DNA from: Bacteroidales bacterium
GTDB taxonomy: Bacteria; Bacteroidota; Bacteroidia; Bacteroidales; UBA932
Length of the DNA: 64,000 nt
Reading direction: 5' to 3'
NCBI GenBank assembly: GCA_016290835.1
Contig: JAEEVG010000005.1
Span: forward strand, 1-64,000
Part shown: positions 30,227 through 39,818 of the stretch, one piece after another
Layout of the letters: the number at the start of each line of letters is the position of its first letter
How positions within the stretch are numbered: position 1 is the first letter of the stretch
Program-made: the position numbers and the translations under genes
Notes under the pieces: model-generated
The model's input: only the letters and a program-made list of their open reading frames with translations
Databases searched by the model: none
What the model was told of the DNA's origin: nothing

Positions 30227-32224
30227 TTATTGTTTGGTGAATTTGGCGGTCCAGCCGCCGCCGGGGGCCATGTCGATGTCCAGGGTGTGCCGGGCGGGGG
30301 AGACGCTGAGGGTGCGGGTCTCACGGACATAATCGCGGGCGGCGCGGTGGGCGTTCGGCCCGTCGCGGAAGATTTCCACCTGCCAGGTCCCCTCGGAGAG
30401 GAACGCCCCCAGGTCCAGGGTCAGGGTGCGCGCATCCCAGTCGGTCATCGCGCCCACATACCAGTCGGCGCCCTTGCGGCGGGCGATGGCGGCATAGTCG
30501 CCGACCCGACCGTCCAGGGCCACGGTCTCATCCCAGACCGTCGGCACGGCGGCCATCCATTGCAGGCACTCCGGCTCGGCGAGGTAGTTGGAAGGGGAGT
30601 CGCAGAGCATCGTCAGCGGGGCCTCGAAGATGACGTATTCCGCCAGCTGGCGGCAGCGGGTGCCCTGGCTCATGGGCTCGGTGTTGACGGGGCGGTAGTT
30701 GGCGCGGGTGGCGTTGCGCATCGCGCCCTGGGTGTAGTCCAGCGGCCCGGCGAACATCCGCAGGAAGGGGATCTGCACGTCGTAGGTGACCTGGTCCACG
30801 GTCGGCTGGGCCCATTTCATCTGCTCGAGCCCCGCCACGCCCTCGTGGTTGACCACATTGGGGTAGGGACGCTGCAGGCCGCTGGGCTTGAAAGCGCCGT
30901 GGAAGTCCACCAGCAGGTGGTAGCGGGCGGCCGTCTCGGCCACGTGGGTGTAGAAGTCCACCATCATCTGGTCGTCACGGTTCATGAAGTCCACCTTGAA
31001 GCCCTTGACCCCCATCTCGGAGAAATGCTTGCAGATGCCCTCCACGTCGCGGTTCATCGCCCAGTAGCCGGCCCAGAGGATGATCCCGACCCCGCGTGCC
31101 CCGGCATAGCGGACGATGCCGGGGAGGTCGATCTCCGGGACCACCTGGAAGAGGTCGGCCTGCCGGTTGACGGCCCAGCCCTCGTCCAGGATTACGTATT
31201 CAATGCCGTGCGCGGCGGCGAAGTCGATGTAATACTGATAGGTGCGGGTATTGATCCCGGCAGGGAAGTCCACCCCGTAGAGGTTCCAGTCGTTCCACCA
31301 GTCCCAGGCTACCTTGCCGGGCTTGATCCAGCTCCAGTCCACGTCGGCGGCGGGGCGGCTCAGGACATAGACCAGGTCGCTGTCCAGCAGCCGGCGGTCT
31401 TCCGTGGCCACGGCGACGATCCGCCAGGGCAGGGCCGCGCCGGCCTTCTGGGCTGCGATGTAGTCCTCCGTGGTCCGGACGATGCCCTGCAGCATATTGT
31501 GACCGCCCTGCTCGATGCGTTTGGGGTAGGGGGCGAAGAGACCCGAGAGGGCCGTGCCGCCTTCGTGCCGCAGGTACATCCCCGGGTAGTCCAGCAGGTC
31601 GGATTCGGTGATGTTGACCCGCCAGCCGTTGTCCAGCTTGAATGACACGGGCAGGAAGGCCTTCTGCCCTTGTTTCCACGCGCTCAGCGGGTGGATGTCA
31701 TAGTAGGCCTCGAAGCCGTTGAGGAAGGGATCGCGCGGGGAATCGGGCTTGACATAGGGAACCGTGACTTCGACGTCCTGGGCGAAGCGGAACTCGGCCT
31801 GCTCGTCGCGGACGAGGAAGTCCTGCTTCGCGCGGGAGACGAAGCGCCAGGCGGCCCCGGCGTCATAGGCGCGGAAGACCACGTTGAAGGTTTTATATCT
31901 GAGCGTCAGTTCGTTATAGTTGTTCCGCACTTCGGCGCGCTTGTAAACGGGGGTGGCGATGCGCTCGTCGATGGAGGTCCGGAGCGCCTTCTCGAAACGG
32001 ACGGACCCGTCGTAGACACTGCCGTCGCCCAGCTGCAGGCTGAGGGTCGAGGGCTCCAGGACCGCCACCCCGTCATAGCTGAGGGCATAACGGATCTGCT
32101 CTCCGGCATCTACCTCCACGCAGAGGCGGCCGTCGGGGGAGAGGAGGGTGTAGTGGCGCGGTGCTGCCGCAAGGGAAAGGGCGCCCAGCAGGAAGGCTGC
32201 GGCGAGAAAAAGGCGGATTCGCAT
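30227..32224 (-). CDS. Glycoside hydrolase family 97, probable retaining alpha-galactosidase type
   Basis: A 665-residue exported enzyme with a clear signal peptide (MRIRLFLAAAFLLGALSLAA). The N-terminal beta-sandwich (about 25-280) is followed by a (beta/alpha)8 barrel with GKVAWDWWNDW (about 303-313), EYVILDEGW and GFKVDFMNRDDQ (about 409-420), then a C-terminal beta domain. GH97 enzymes remove alpha-linked glucose or galactose. Asp412 in KVDFMNRDD sits where the retaining alpha-galactosidase branch has its nucleophile, and Glu461 (NHEG) fits the acid/base; the inverting SusB branch lacks this Asp. The divergent neighbour is a GH27 alpha-galactosidase, which supports alpha-galactoside degradation in the periplasm. 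Possible -7 elements TACATTTG and TATCTTTA lie just upstream. Confidence 0.88.
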   Translation of the reverse strand: MRIRLFLAAAFLLGALSLAAAPRHYTLLSPDGRLCVEVDAGEQIRYALSYDGVAVLEPSTLSLQLGDGSVYDGSVRFEKALRTSIDERIATPVYKRAEVRNNYNELTLRYKTFNVVFRAYDAGAAWRFVSRAKQDFLVRDEQAEFRFAQDVEVTVPYVKPDSPRDPFLNGFEAYYDIHPLSAWKQGQKAFLPVSFKLDNGWRVNITESDLLDYPGMYLRHEGGTALSGLFAPYPKRIEQGGHNMLQGIVRTTEDYIAAQKAGAALPWRIVAVATEDRRLLDSDLVYVLSRPAADVDWSWIKPGKVAWDWWNDWNLYGVDFPAGINTRTYQYYIDFAAAHGIEYVILDEGWAVNRQADLFQVVPEIDLPGIVRYAGARGVGIILWAGYWAMNRDVEGICKHFSEMGVKGFKVDFMNRDDQMMVDFYTHVAETAARYHLLVDFHGAFKPSGLQRPYPNVVNHEGVAGLEQMKWAQPTVDQVTYDVQIPFLRMFAGPLDYTQGAMRNATRANYRPVNTEPMSQGTRCRQLAEYVIFEAPLTMLCDSPSNYLAEPECLQWMAAVPTVWDETVALDGRVGDYAAIARRKGADWYVGAMTDWDARTLTLDLGAFLSEGTWQVEIFRDGPNAHRAARDYVRETRTLSVSPARHTLDIDMAPGGGWTAKFTKQ

Positions 32225-32279
32225 AGTGGTTTTCTTTTGTCAAATGTAAAGATAAGGAAAAAAGCGTGGATATAATTAT

Positions 32280-32288
32280 TATCTTTGC
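32280..32288 (+). promoter_or_regulatory. Probable -7 element of the GH27 gene
   Basis: TATCTTTGC at 32280-32288 is an exact match to TAnnTTTG and lies 25 bases before the chosen ATG. No TTG is present at the right distance upstream, so the promoter may be weak or activator-dependent. It lies inside a longer open frame and therefore argues for the downstream start at 32314. Confidence 0.5.
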
Positions 32289-32313
32289 ATATTATATAAC
32301 GATTCTGCCCCCG

Positions 32314-33945
32314 ATGAAAAGACATCCGCTTCTGACTCTCTGTCTGCTGTTCCTGGCCGCCTGCGGCGCCCCGGACGGCACACCCGGACAGGAGAGCATC
32401 CAGCTCCCGACGATGGGCTGGAGTTCGTGGAATACCTACCGCGTGAACATATCCGATTCCCTGATCATGCGTCAGGCGGACGCGATGGTCGCCACGGGGC
32501 TCAAGGATGCCGGCTATAACCACATCAACATCGACGACGGTTATTTCGGCGGACGCGACGCCGCCACGGGGCAGCTGCTGATCCACCCCACCCGTTTCCC
32601 GAAAGGCCTTAAGCCCGTGGTGGACCACATCCACAAACTGGGTCTCAAGGCCGGTATCTACAGCGACGCCGGGGCCAATACCTGCGGCAGCTACTACGAT
32701 CGCGATACCATCGCCCGGGGCGTGGGCTTCTACGGCCACGACCGGCAGGACGCCGATTATTTCTTCAAGACCCTGGGCTTCGACTTCATCAAGGTGGACT
32801 TCTGCGGCGGCAACGCCCCGCAGAATATCGACCGCCTGGCCCTGGACCCGCAGGAGCGCTATACCGCGATCCGCCGCGCCATCGACGCCACGGGCCGCCC
32901 GGATGTGCGCCTGAATGTCTGCCGCTGGGATTTCCCCGGGGTGTGGGTGCGCGATGTCGCCGTCTCCTGGCGCATCTCCCACGATATTTCCGACCGCTGG
33001 TGGTCCCTGCGGAGCATCATCTCCCAGAGTCTCTACCTCTCGGCCTATGCCGGAGGGGGTCACTACAACGATATGGATATGCTGGAGGTCGGCCGCTCGA
33101 TGAGCCTCGAGGAGGACCGCACCCATTTCGGACTCTGGTGCATCATGGCCTCGCCGCTGCTGATCGGTTGCGACCTGACCACCCTGCGCCCTGAGACGCT
33201 GGAACTGCTGACCAATCCCGAACTGATTGCCCTGGACCAGGATCCGCTGGGCCTGCAGGCCTACGTGGCCGCCCACGAGGGCGAGACCTACGTGCTGGTC
33301 AAGGATCTGGAGAAGCGCTTCGGCACCCGGCGTGCCGTCGCCTTCTACAATCCTTCCGAGGAGCCGGTCCGGGTGGGCGTGGACCTGCGGGAGCTGGAAT
33401 TCTCCGGCCCCGTGGCCGTGCGCGACCTTTTCGAGCGCCGCGACCTGGGCGATGTGTCCGGCCGCCTGGAGGCGGAGGTCCCGCCGCACGGGACGCGCAT
33501 TTTCCGCCTGGACGGCACGGAGCGGCTCGAACGGACCCGCTACGAAGCCGAGACCGCCTGGCTGAGCGATTATCAGGAACTCTACAACAACCGCGTCTTC
33601 CAGACGGCGACCTATACCCCGGACGAAGCCTGCTCGGGGCGGATGGCCGTGACCCAGCTGGGCTACAAGCCGACAAACGACCTGCAGTGGCGGGAGGTTT
33701 ACAGCCGGGAAGGCGGCGACTACACGCTCACGCTGCGCTGCTTCTCGCCCGAGGACCGGACGATTTATCTGGGCGTCGGGACGCGGAATGCCGTTACCGT
33801 GCGGGTAAACGCTTCGCCGCTCTGGCAGGATGTCAGCGTGCCGGTGTCGCTCTCGCCGGGTGTCAACCTGATCCGGCTCTGCAACGACCGCGGACCGATG
33901 CCGGATGTGGACTACATGGATTTACAACCTAATTCAAATAACTGA
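32314..33945 (+). CDS. Glycoside hydrolase family 27 alpha-galactosidase lipoprotein with C-terminal binding domain
   Basis: A 543-residue lipoprotein: the signal [17 protein letters not shown] has a good lipobox (LAAC). The start at 32314 is preferred over an upstream in-frame start because the promoter -7 element lies in between. GH27 motifs are [11 protein letters not shown] (about 31-41), [24 protein letters not shown], the nucleophile Asp162 in [10 protein letters not shown] and the acid/base Asp224 in WRISHDI. The barrel is followed by a beta domain, and from about residue 410 by a carbohydrate-binding-like module ending in VDYMDLQ. It should cleave terminal alpha-1,6-galactose and is divergent from a GH97 gene of matching specificity. 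It is followed two bases later by rubredoxin. Confidence 0.9.
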   Translation: MKRHPLLTLCLLFLAACGAPDGTPGQESIQLPTMGWSSWNTYRVNISDSLIMRQADAMVATGLKDAGYNHINIDDGYFGGRDAATGQLLIHPTRFPKGLKPVVDHIHKLGLKAGIYSDAGANTCGSYYDRDTIARGVGFYGHDRQDADYFFKTLGFDFIKVDFCGGNAPQNIDRLALDPQERYTAIRRAIDATGRPDVRLNVCRWDFPGVWVRDVAVSWRISHDISDRWWSLRSIISQSLYLSAYAGGGHYNDMDMLEVGRSMSLEEDRTHFGLWCIMASPLLIGCDLTTLRPETLELLTNPELIALDQDPLGLQAYVAAHEGETYVLVKDLEKRFGTRRAVAFYNPSEEPVRVGVDLRELEFSGPVAVRDLFERRDLGDVSGRLEAEVPPHGTRIFRLDGTERLERTRYEAETAWLSDYQELYNNRVFQTATYTPDEACSGRMAVTQLGYKPTNDLQWREVYSREGGDYTLTLRCFSPEDRTIYLGVGTRNAVTVRVNASPLWQDVSVPVSLSPGVNLIRLCNDRGPMPDVDYMDLQPNSNN

Positions 33946-33947
33946 TT

Positions 33948-34106
33948 ATGAGCAAGTACGTATGCAACATCTGCGGGTATGAGTATGACCCCGCGATCGG
34001 CGATCCCGACAATGGCATCGTTCCCGGCACCGCTTTCGAGGACCTTCCTGCAGACTGGGTTTGCCCGCTTTGCGGAGTTGGAAAAGAAGATTTCAGCGAG
34101 GCCTAG
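33948..34106 (+). CDS. Rubredoxin
   Basis: A 52-residue protein with the two iron-binding knuckles [11 protein letters not shown] and [13 protein letters not shown] (Cys6, Cys9, Cys39, Cys42) and the conserved aromatic and proline core [12 protein letters not shown]. It holds one Fe(Cys)4 centre and shuttles single electrons, typically to peroxide- or oxygen-reducing enzymes in anaerobes. The length is exactly that of the family. It sits between the GH27 gene (two bases upstream) and the patatin gene (four bases downstream), so it is probably co-transcribed, although no partner reductase is visible here. Confidence 0.95.
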   Translation: MSKYVCNICGYEYDPAIGDPDNGIVPGTAFEDLPADWVCPLCGVGKEDFSEA

Positions 34107-34110
34107 GAAG

Positions 34111-36540
34111 ATGAGGAAAAAACTGCTGTCGCTGCTGCTGCTTCTGGGCTGTTTGCCGGCCTTTGCGCAGCAAGAACTTGTCATGCCCAGCGTGAACCCC
34201 GAAGAGGATGCGCAGGCCATCGCCCGGATGCGGGCGAAGATGGACTCGATCCGCCAGTACCGGCCCACCGTGGCCGTGGTGCTGGGCGGCGGTGGGGCCC
34301 GGGGCATGGCGCACCTGGGCGTGCTCCGCTATATGGAAGAAAAAGGCATCCCGGTGGATATGATCGGCGGGACCAGCATGGGCGGCCTCATCGCCGGCCT
34401 GTACTCCTTCGGCTACGGCCAGGAGTACCTGGACTCCCTGGTCCGGGCGATCGACTGGACCGTGATGATGTCCGACCGTGTGCCGGACGACTACCTCACC
34501 TACCGGGTTCGCAGAAACAAGGAGCGCTTTTTCATCGACGTCCCCTTCCATTACGAGAAAGAAGGACTCAGTGAACGAGTGGAACGCCAGCTTGCCATCG
34601 AGCGTGCCTATAATAAGGTCCAGACCCGTACGGGCGACATGGGCCAGGAGGTGATGAACAAGATCGGCCTCGGCCTGCCGGACGGTTTCCTCTTCGGTTA
34701 CAACGTCCGCAATACCCTGAGTTCCGTGTCCGTGGGTTACCAGGACTCCCTGCATTTCGACCAGCTCCCCATCCCGTTCTTCTGCGTGGCCACGGACATG
34801 GTCTCGATGAAGGAGAAGAACTGGACCCAGGGCAATGTGGTGGACGCGATGCGCTCTACGATGGCCATCCCGTTCTATTTCAGGCCGGTAAGACTTGAGA
34901 ATATGGTCCTTTCCGACGGCGGTACGCGCAACAATTTCCCGGTGGACGTCGCCCGTGCGATGGGCGCGGACATCGTGATCGGTTCCGAGATGCCCGTACA
35001 TCGTACGCTGACGGATCTCAACACCCTTGCGAACCTCGCCCAGCAGAACATCACGATGATGTCCTCCGATGCCGCCACCATCAACCGCCAGAATACCGAC
35101 ATCCTGCTCCAGCACGAACTGCCGGGCTACTCGATGCTCTCCTTTGATTCAGAGAGCATCGCGGATATCATCCGGCAGGGCTATGACCGGGCCGTGGAGA
35201 ATGCCGACGCCTTCGAGGCCGTCGCCCGCCGCGTCCACGGCGCCCCCGTGACGGAGCGGAAGCGCAAGAGTGCCATCGATATCGGCCGGGAGGATGTCCT
35301 GGTCAGCGATATCCGCATCGAGGGCATTCCGGAGAACGAACAAAAGTATCTGATCGATCCGATCTATCTCCAGCGGGACAACCAGTACAACCGTGAAGAG
35401 ATCGAGCGCATCCTGGCCACCATTTACGGCTCTCGTGCCTTCGAATCGGTTACCTACCGGCTGGAAGGCTCCCAGGAGCCTTATACCCTGGTCTTCGAGT
35501 GCCAGAAAGGCCAGACCCACGAATTCGGTGCCGGCGTCCACGTGGATAACGACGAGGTCGTCTATGCCAGCCTTCACCTCGGCTTGGGCACCCGCAAACT
35601 CTACGGTCCCCGTTTCACTACGGAATTCAAGATCGGCAACAACGCCACGGCTTTCCTGGATTTCGCCTATAAACCGCTGCGCCACCTGCCTACCGTCGGT
35701 GTCTCGCTGAAGACCTCGTATCTGAACCTGACCTATACGGATATGGATCTGGATGCCAAGATCAAGGCCATCAATTCCCGCGCTGATGTCTATCTGGAGG
35801 ATTCCCGCTTCATCAACGGGACCGTCCGCCTGGGCTACTCGTATGAGATGGAGCCGTATGAGAACTATATGGACGCGATTGCGCTCTGGAAGGACTATGA
35901 CCTCAGGAGCAACTGGCACTCGATCTATGGCATCCTCCGGGCCGACACTCTGGATGACGGCTATTTCCCGAACAAAGGCTTCCGGGGCGGCTTGAGCGGG
36001 CGCTATGTCTTCGGCGGTTGGTCCACTTACCTGGAGGAGCGTGAGCTGGCCTGGTTCGATCCTTATGAAGGGCCGGTGGAACCCTATGCTACGGTGCTCT
36101 TCGATGCCACGGCGGCATTCCCGCTCAGTTCGAAACTGACGCTCCAGCCGATGTTCTATGCCGGTTGGAATTCGCGTTACAACGGAATGATGAACCTGAT
36201 GCATGTGCTGACTGCCGGCGGTACCATAGCGGGCCGCTATATGGAAAACCAGATTCCTTTCTTCGGCTACAGTATCTCCTACCATATACTGGAGCAGTTC
36301 GCGGCGATGTTCCGTACGGACCTCCGCTGGGCGATCAGCCATGTCAACTACATCTCCCTGCAGGGGGCTGTCCTCCAGGATTCGGAGACTTTCAAAGGGA
36401 TGTGGCATAAGCCGCTGACCGCCTATACAATCGGGGCGGAGTTCGGCCGCAAGACCGTCGCGGGTCCGCTGCAGCTCGGCATGCACTGGTGCAACGACAG
36501 CGGTTTCGGCGTCACCCTGTCCTTCGGCCTGGTGTTCTGA
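34111..36540 (+). CDS. Patatin-like phospholipase with C-terminal outer-membrane barrel
   Basis: An 809-residue exported protein (signal MRKKLLSLLLLLGCLPAFAQ). The start ATG at 34111 is chosen because the upstream part of the open frame overlaps rubredoxin. The patatin domain (about 52-330) has the oxyanion loop GGGGARG (59-65), the nucleophile elbow GTSMGG (Ser89) and the DGG motif (Asp269), so the Ser-Asp dyad is intact. A POTRA-like region with IRIEGIPENEQKYL (about 401-414) follows, then a beta-rich C-terminus ending in SFGLVF as in surface-antigen barrels. This is the layout of type Vd (PlpD-like) proteins, in which a lipase is joined to its own outer-membrane barrel. Substrate unknown, probably phospholipid. 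A strong terminator follows. Confidence 0.88.
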   Translation: MRKKLLSLLLLLGCLPAFAQQELVMPSVNPEEDAQAIARMRAKMDSIRQYRPTVAVVLGGGGARGMAHLGVLRYMEEKGIPVDMIGGTSMGGLIAGLYSFGYGQEYLDSLVRAIDWTVMMSDRVPDDYLTYRVRRNKERFFIDVPFHYEKEGLSERVERQLAIERAYNKVQTRTGDMGQEVMNKIGLGLPDGFLFGYNVRNTLSSVSVGYQDSLHFDQLPIPFFCVATDMVSMKEKNWTQGNVVDAMRSTMAIPFYFRPVRLENMVLSDGGTRNNFPVDVARAMGADIVIGSEMPVHRTLTDLNTLANLAQQNITMMSSDAATINRQNTDILLQHELPGYSMLSFDSESIADIIRQGYDRAVENADAFEAVARRVHGAPVTERKRKSAIDIGREDVLVSDIRIEGIPENEQKYLIDPIYLQRDNQYNREEIERILATIYGSRAFESVTYRLEGSQEPYTLVFECQKGQTHEFGAGVHVDNDEVVYASLHLGLGTRKLYGPRFTTEFKIGNNATAFLDFAYKPLRHLPTVGVSLKTSYLNLTYTDMDLDAKIKAINSRADVYLEDSRFINGTVRLGYSYEMEPYENYMDAIALWKDYDLRSNWHSIYGILRADTLDDGYFPNKGFRGGLSGRYVFGGWSTYLEERELAWFDPYEGPVEPYATVLFDATAAFPLSSKLTLQPMFYAGWNSRYNGMMNLMHVLTAGGTIAGRYMENQIPFFGYSISYHILEQFAAMFRTDLRWAISHVNYISLQGAVLQDSETFKGMWHKPLTAYTIGAEFGRKTVAGPLQLGMHWCNDSGFGVTLSFGLVF

Positions 36541-36570
36541 TCCGGGGCGGCTCTGACAGACGCATTTACG

Positions 36571-36602
36571 GCGGACACGAAATGTTTTCGTGTCCGCTTT
36601 GC
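36571..36602 (+). terminator. Rho-independent terminator after the patatin gene
   Basis: GCGGACACGAAA at 36571-36582 pairs with TTTTCGTGTCCGC (36585-36597), followed by a short TTT. The stem is about 12 bp and lies 31 bases after the stop. The run of T is short, so termination may be partial. Confidence 0.75.
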
Positions 36603-36741
36603 GTTATGCCGTGGTGTGTGGGAATGGATGGAATGAGCGGATTGTTTCCTTTTTTGATACGATTGTTCTCGGAGATGCAGGACGAATTTGTTAAAATTGC
36701 AAAAGAGAAAACCACTCAACACATTCTAATCCAATATAACG

Positions 36742-39700
36742 ATGAAAACCACATTCAAAACACTCTCGCAAGGCATTCTTGCCTTGATCCTCTCTGCCGG
36801 TTTTCTTGCATTCGGTCCCGTGCAGGTCTCTGCCGCACCGACGGGAAACCCGGCCGGGCAGGCTCCAAAAATCTCAGTCTCCGGCACGGTCCGGGATGTC
36901 TCCGGACAGCCCGTCCTCGGAGCCGGCGTTTTTGAAAAAGGTACGACCAACGGTACGGTGAGCGATGTGAACGGGCGCTTCACCCTGACAGTCGCCTCCA
37001 ACGGGGTCCTGGTCATCTCCTGCATCGGCTACCTCACCAAAGAAGTCCCCGTCACCGGATCTACGGTTGACATCGTCCTGGAGGAAGACAAGGAACTCCT
37101 GGAAGAGGTGGTCGTGATCGGCTATGGCGAGACGACCCGCAGGAACTTCACAGGCTCCGTAGCCAAGGTGGAGATGAAAGATTCTCCGCTCGCGATGGTC
37201 TCCTCGTCCAATGCCTACAACCTGCTGAACGGTACGGCCTCCGGTGTGTATGTAACCCAGAACGGCTACGCCGGCAGCGCGCCTTCCATCCAGGTCCGCG
37301 GACAGCGGTCCATCGGCGGCAGCTCCAGCCCGCTGCTGGTCGTGGACGGCGTGATTTTCAGCGGCAGTATCAACGACATCGACGTGCAGACGATCGAAAG
37401 CATCTCCGTGCTCAAGGATGCCAGCACCCTGGCCTCCTACGGTACCCGCGCCGCTAACGGTGTGATCATGATCACGACCAAGCGGGGCGAGCTCGGCAAG
37501 CCCGTCATCGAATTCTCCCCGTCCGTCAGCCTGAGCAACGTAGGCTACAAACCGAAAATGCGCAGCGCCGAAGGCTATAAGGAACTGATGAACCGCCGCT
37601 CCGGTCTCGACCCGAAGGCCGATCCGAGCTGGATGAGCGACCTTGAGCGGGCGAACTACAACTCCGGCGACCTGACCGACTGGATGGACTACGTGACCCG
37701 CACCGGCGTGCTGCAGAACTACACCCTGAGTTTCTCCGGGGCCACGGACAACAGCAACTACTACCTGTCCTTCAACCACTGGGACCAGCAAGGCCCTTAT
37801 TATGGTGACAACTACAAGCGCAATACCTTGAACATCAAGGTCAGCACCAAGGTCAGCAAGTACATCGAGATCGGTGCGAACGCCAACCTGGCCTTCAACG
37901 GCTCCGACGGCGTGCGGCCTTCCTATGGCACGGCCGTTACGATGTCGCCCTACGGCGAGCCGGAACTGAAGAATGGCAATATGCGCAAATATCCCGACGG
38001 CAAGGAAGTCACGACGGTCAACCCGCTGTGGAACACCTTCAACGGCGTGGACAGCGAATCCAAGGGCTCCAGCCAGGTGATGGGCGGATTCCTGAACGTC
38101 AAGATCCCCTGGATCGAGGGCCTGAGCTACCGGGTGACCGGCACCTATACCCGCCGGAGCTCCGAGAGTCTTTCCTTCACCCACGAGAACAACTTCCCGG
38201 ACATCAACCTCGGCGACGACGGTTACACGCAGGAGGTTTACAACAAGCAGCTGATCAACACCAGCGGCTCCATCTCCTCGAGCAAGACCAATACCTGGGT
38301 CCTGGACAACATCCTGACCTATAACCGGACTTTCGGCGCTCATTTCGTCAACGCCACCCTGGTCTATACCCGGGATGAATCCATTACCGAAGGCAAGACG
38401 GTGACCGGTTCCGATTTTACGGGTGTCGGCAATACGATCCTCGGCGTGTACGGCCTTCCGAACGCCGAGGTCCAGAAGATTTCTTCCATCACCAACGTCC
38501 GTACGGCCAACATCGGCTACCTCGCCCGTCTGAACTACTCCTTCGCGGACAAATACCACCTCAACGCAGCAGTTCGCCGGGACGGCGCATCCGTGTTCGG
38601 TGAGAATAAGAAGTGGGGTATCTTCCCGTCCGTAGGTGTGGCCTGGAGCCTCGGCCGGGAGGACTTCATGAAGGGCATCAGTTTCCTGGACGACCTCAAA
38701 CTGAAGCTCTCCTGGGGTAAGAACGGCAACCAGTCCATCTCGGCCTACAGCACGCTGTCTCCCGTTTCGATGGGCCGCAATGGCCGCAATATCTACTATT
38801 TCGATAACAAGGTGTCTTATGGCCAGCGGATCAATTCCATCGGCAACCCGGACCTGGGCTGGGAGGAGACCACTTCCCTCAACGGCGGATTCGAGACCTC
38901 GATGTTCCGCGGCCGCCTGTCCGCCGATGTCAACGTCTATAAGTCCAAGACTGTCAACCAGATCTTCCCGCGGACCATCGCCCCGATGAGCTCCGGTATG
39001 ACCTCACAGCAAGCCACGATGGGCCGGATCGACAACTGGGGTATCGAGGCCAACATCAATGGTACGATCATCCGCAACCAGGACTGGTATTGGGGCTCCG
39101 CCCTCGTCTTCTCACTCAACCGCAACAAACTCGTCGACCTGTACGGCAACGGAGAGGATGATATTGCCAACAGCCGCTTCCTCGGCAAGTCGCTCGGCGC
39201 TATCTATGGTTATGTCTGGGATGGTATCGTCCAGCCCGGCGATGAGCATTATGTGAGCAACCTGACCGCCAAGGCCGGCGACGCCAAGTATAAGGACATT
39301 TCCGGAGACGGCAAACTGACTGACGAAGACCGCCAGATCCTGGGCTATAGCAAGGAGAATTTCCGCCTGAGCATGAGCCATACGGTCAGCTGGAAGGGCC
39401 TGAGCCTGTATATGCTGTTCAACGGCGTGTTCGCCGGCGGCGAGTACGGCTTCGCCCGGAACAACAGCGCCTACCTGACGGAGGATTCCTACTTCTATCA
39501 CAATACGCTCGAGCACCCTTACTGGACGCAGGAGAATCCGAGCACGGTCTATCCCAGCTACAGCTACACGGACAGCCGTTTCACGGCGCTGCAGCGCTAC
39601 ACCTTCATCCGCCTGCAGGACCTCAACCTGTCCTACTCCTTCCCGGCTCGCCTGATCGGCAAGATCGGCGTCAGTGGCCTGCGCCTCTATATCTCGGCGT

Positions 39701-39813
39701 CCAACGTCTTCTTCTGGGCGCCCGAGTGGCAGTTCAGCGATCCTGAGGTCCGGAGCTACTCCTCGCCCCAGCTCCCCAGGTCGGTTACGTTCGGTCTCAA
39801 CCTCAAATTCTAA
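36742..39813 (+). CDS. SusC/RagA-family TonB-dependent outer-membrane transporter
   Basis: A 1023-residue protein with a signal peptide (to about residue 31). A carboxypeptidase-regulatory-like domain follows (about 45-115: VSGTVRDVSGQPVLGAGVFE), then the TonB-box region EEVVVIGYGE (about 122-131), a plug domain (IQVRGQRSIGG, PLLVVDGVIF, VLKDASTLASYGTRAANGVI) and a 22-strand barrel ending in VTFGLNLKF. SusC proteins import oligosaccharides bound by their SusD partner, whose gene begins five bases downstream. It is the first gene of the polysaccharide locus. A partial -7 match, TAAAATTG at 36692-36699, lacks a correctly spaced TTG, which fits activator-dependent expression by the regulator at 45489. 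Confidence 0.95.
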   Translation: MKTTFKTLSQGILALILSAGFLAFGPVQVSAAPTGNPAGQAPKISVSGTVRDVSGQPVLGAGVFEKGTTNGTVSDVNGRFTLTVASNGVLVISCIGYLTKEVPVTGSTVDIVLEEDKELLEEVVVIGYGETTRRNFTGSVAKVEMKDSPLAMVSSSNAYNLLNGTASGVYVTQNGYAGSAPSIQVRGQRSIGGSSSPLLVVDGVIFSGSINDIDVQTIESISVLKDASTLASYGTRAANGVIMITTKRGELGKPVIEFSPSVSLSNVGYKPKMRSAEGYKELMNRRSGLDPKADPSWMSDLERANYNSGDLTDWMDYVTRTGVLQNYTLSFSGATDNSNYYLSFNHWDQQGPYYGDNYKRNTLNIKVSTKVSKYIEIGANANLAFNGSDGVRPSYGTAVTMSPYGEPELKNGNMRKYPDGKEVTTVNPLWNTFNGVDSESKGSSQVMGGFLNVKIPWIEGLSYRVTGTYTRRSSESLSFTHENNFPDINLGDDGYTQEVYNKQLINTSGSISSSKTNTWVLDNILTYNRTFGAHFVNATLVYTRDESITEGKTVTGSDFTGVGNTILGVYGLPNAEVQKISSITNVRTANIGYLARLNYSFADKYHLNAAVRRDGASVFGENKKWGIFPSVGVAWSLGREDFMKGISFLDDLKLKLSWGKNGNQSISAYSTLSPVSMGRNGRNIYYFDNKVSYGQRINSIGNPDLGWEETTSLNGGFETSMFRGRLSADVNVYKSKTVNQIFPRTIAPMSSGMTSQQATMGRIDNWGIEANINGTIIRNQDWYWGSALVFSLNRNKLVDLYGNGEDDIANSRFLGKSLGAIYGYVWDGIVQPGDEHYVSNLTAKAGDAKYKDISGDGKLTDEDRQILGYSKENFRLSMSHTVSWKGLSLYMLFNGVFAGGEYGFARNNSAYLTEDSYFYHNTLEHPYWTQENPSTVYPSYSYTDSRFTALQRYTFIRLQDLNLSYSFPARLIGKIGVSGLRLYISASNVFFWAPEWQFSDPEVRSYSSPQLPRSVTFGLNLKF

Positions 39814-39818
39814 AGACA

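Noticed and set aside
36663..36699. Consensus promoter for susC
   Set aside because: TAAAATTG at 36692-36699 is a partial match, but the nearest TTG lies 26 bases away instead of 19-21, so it is not listed as a promoter.
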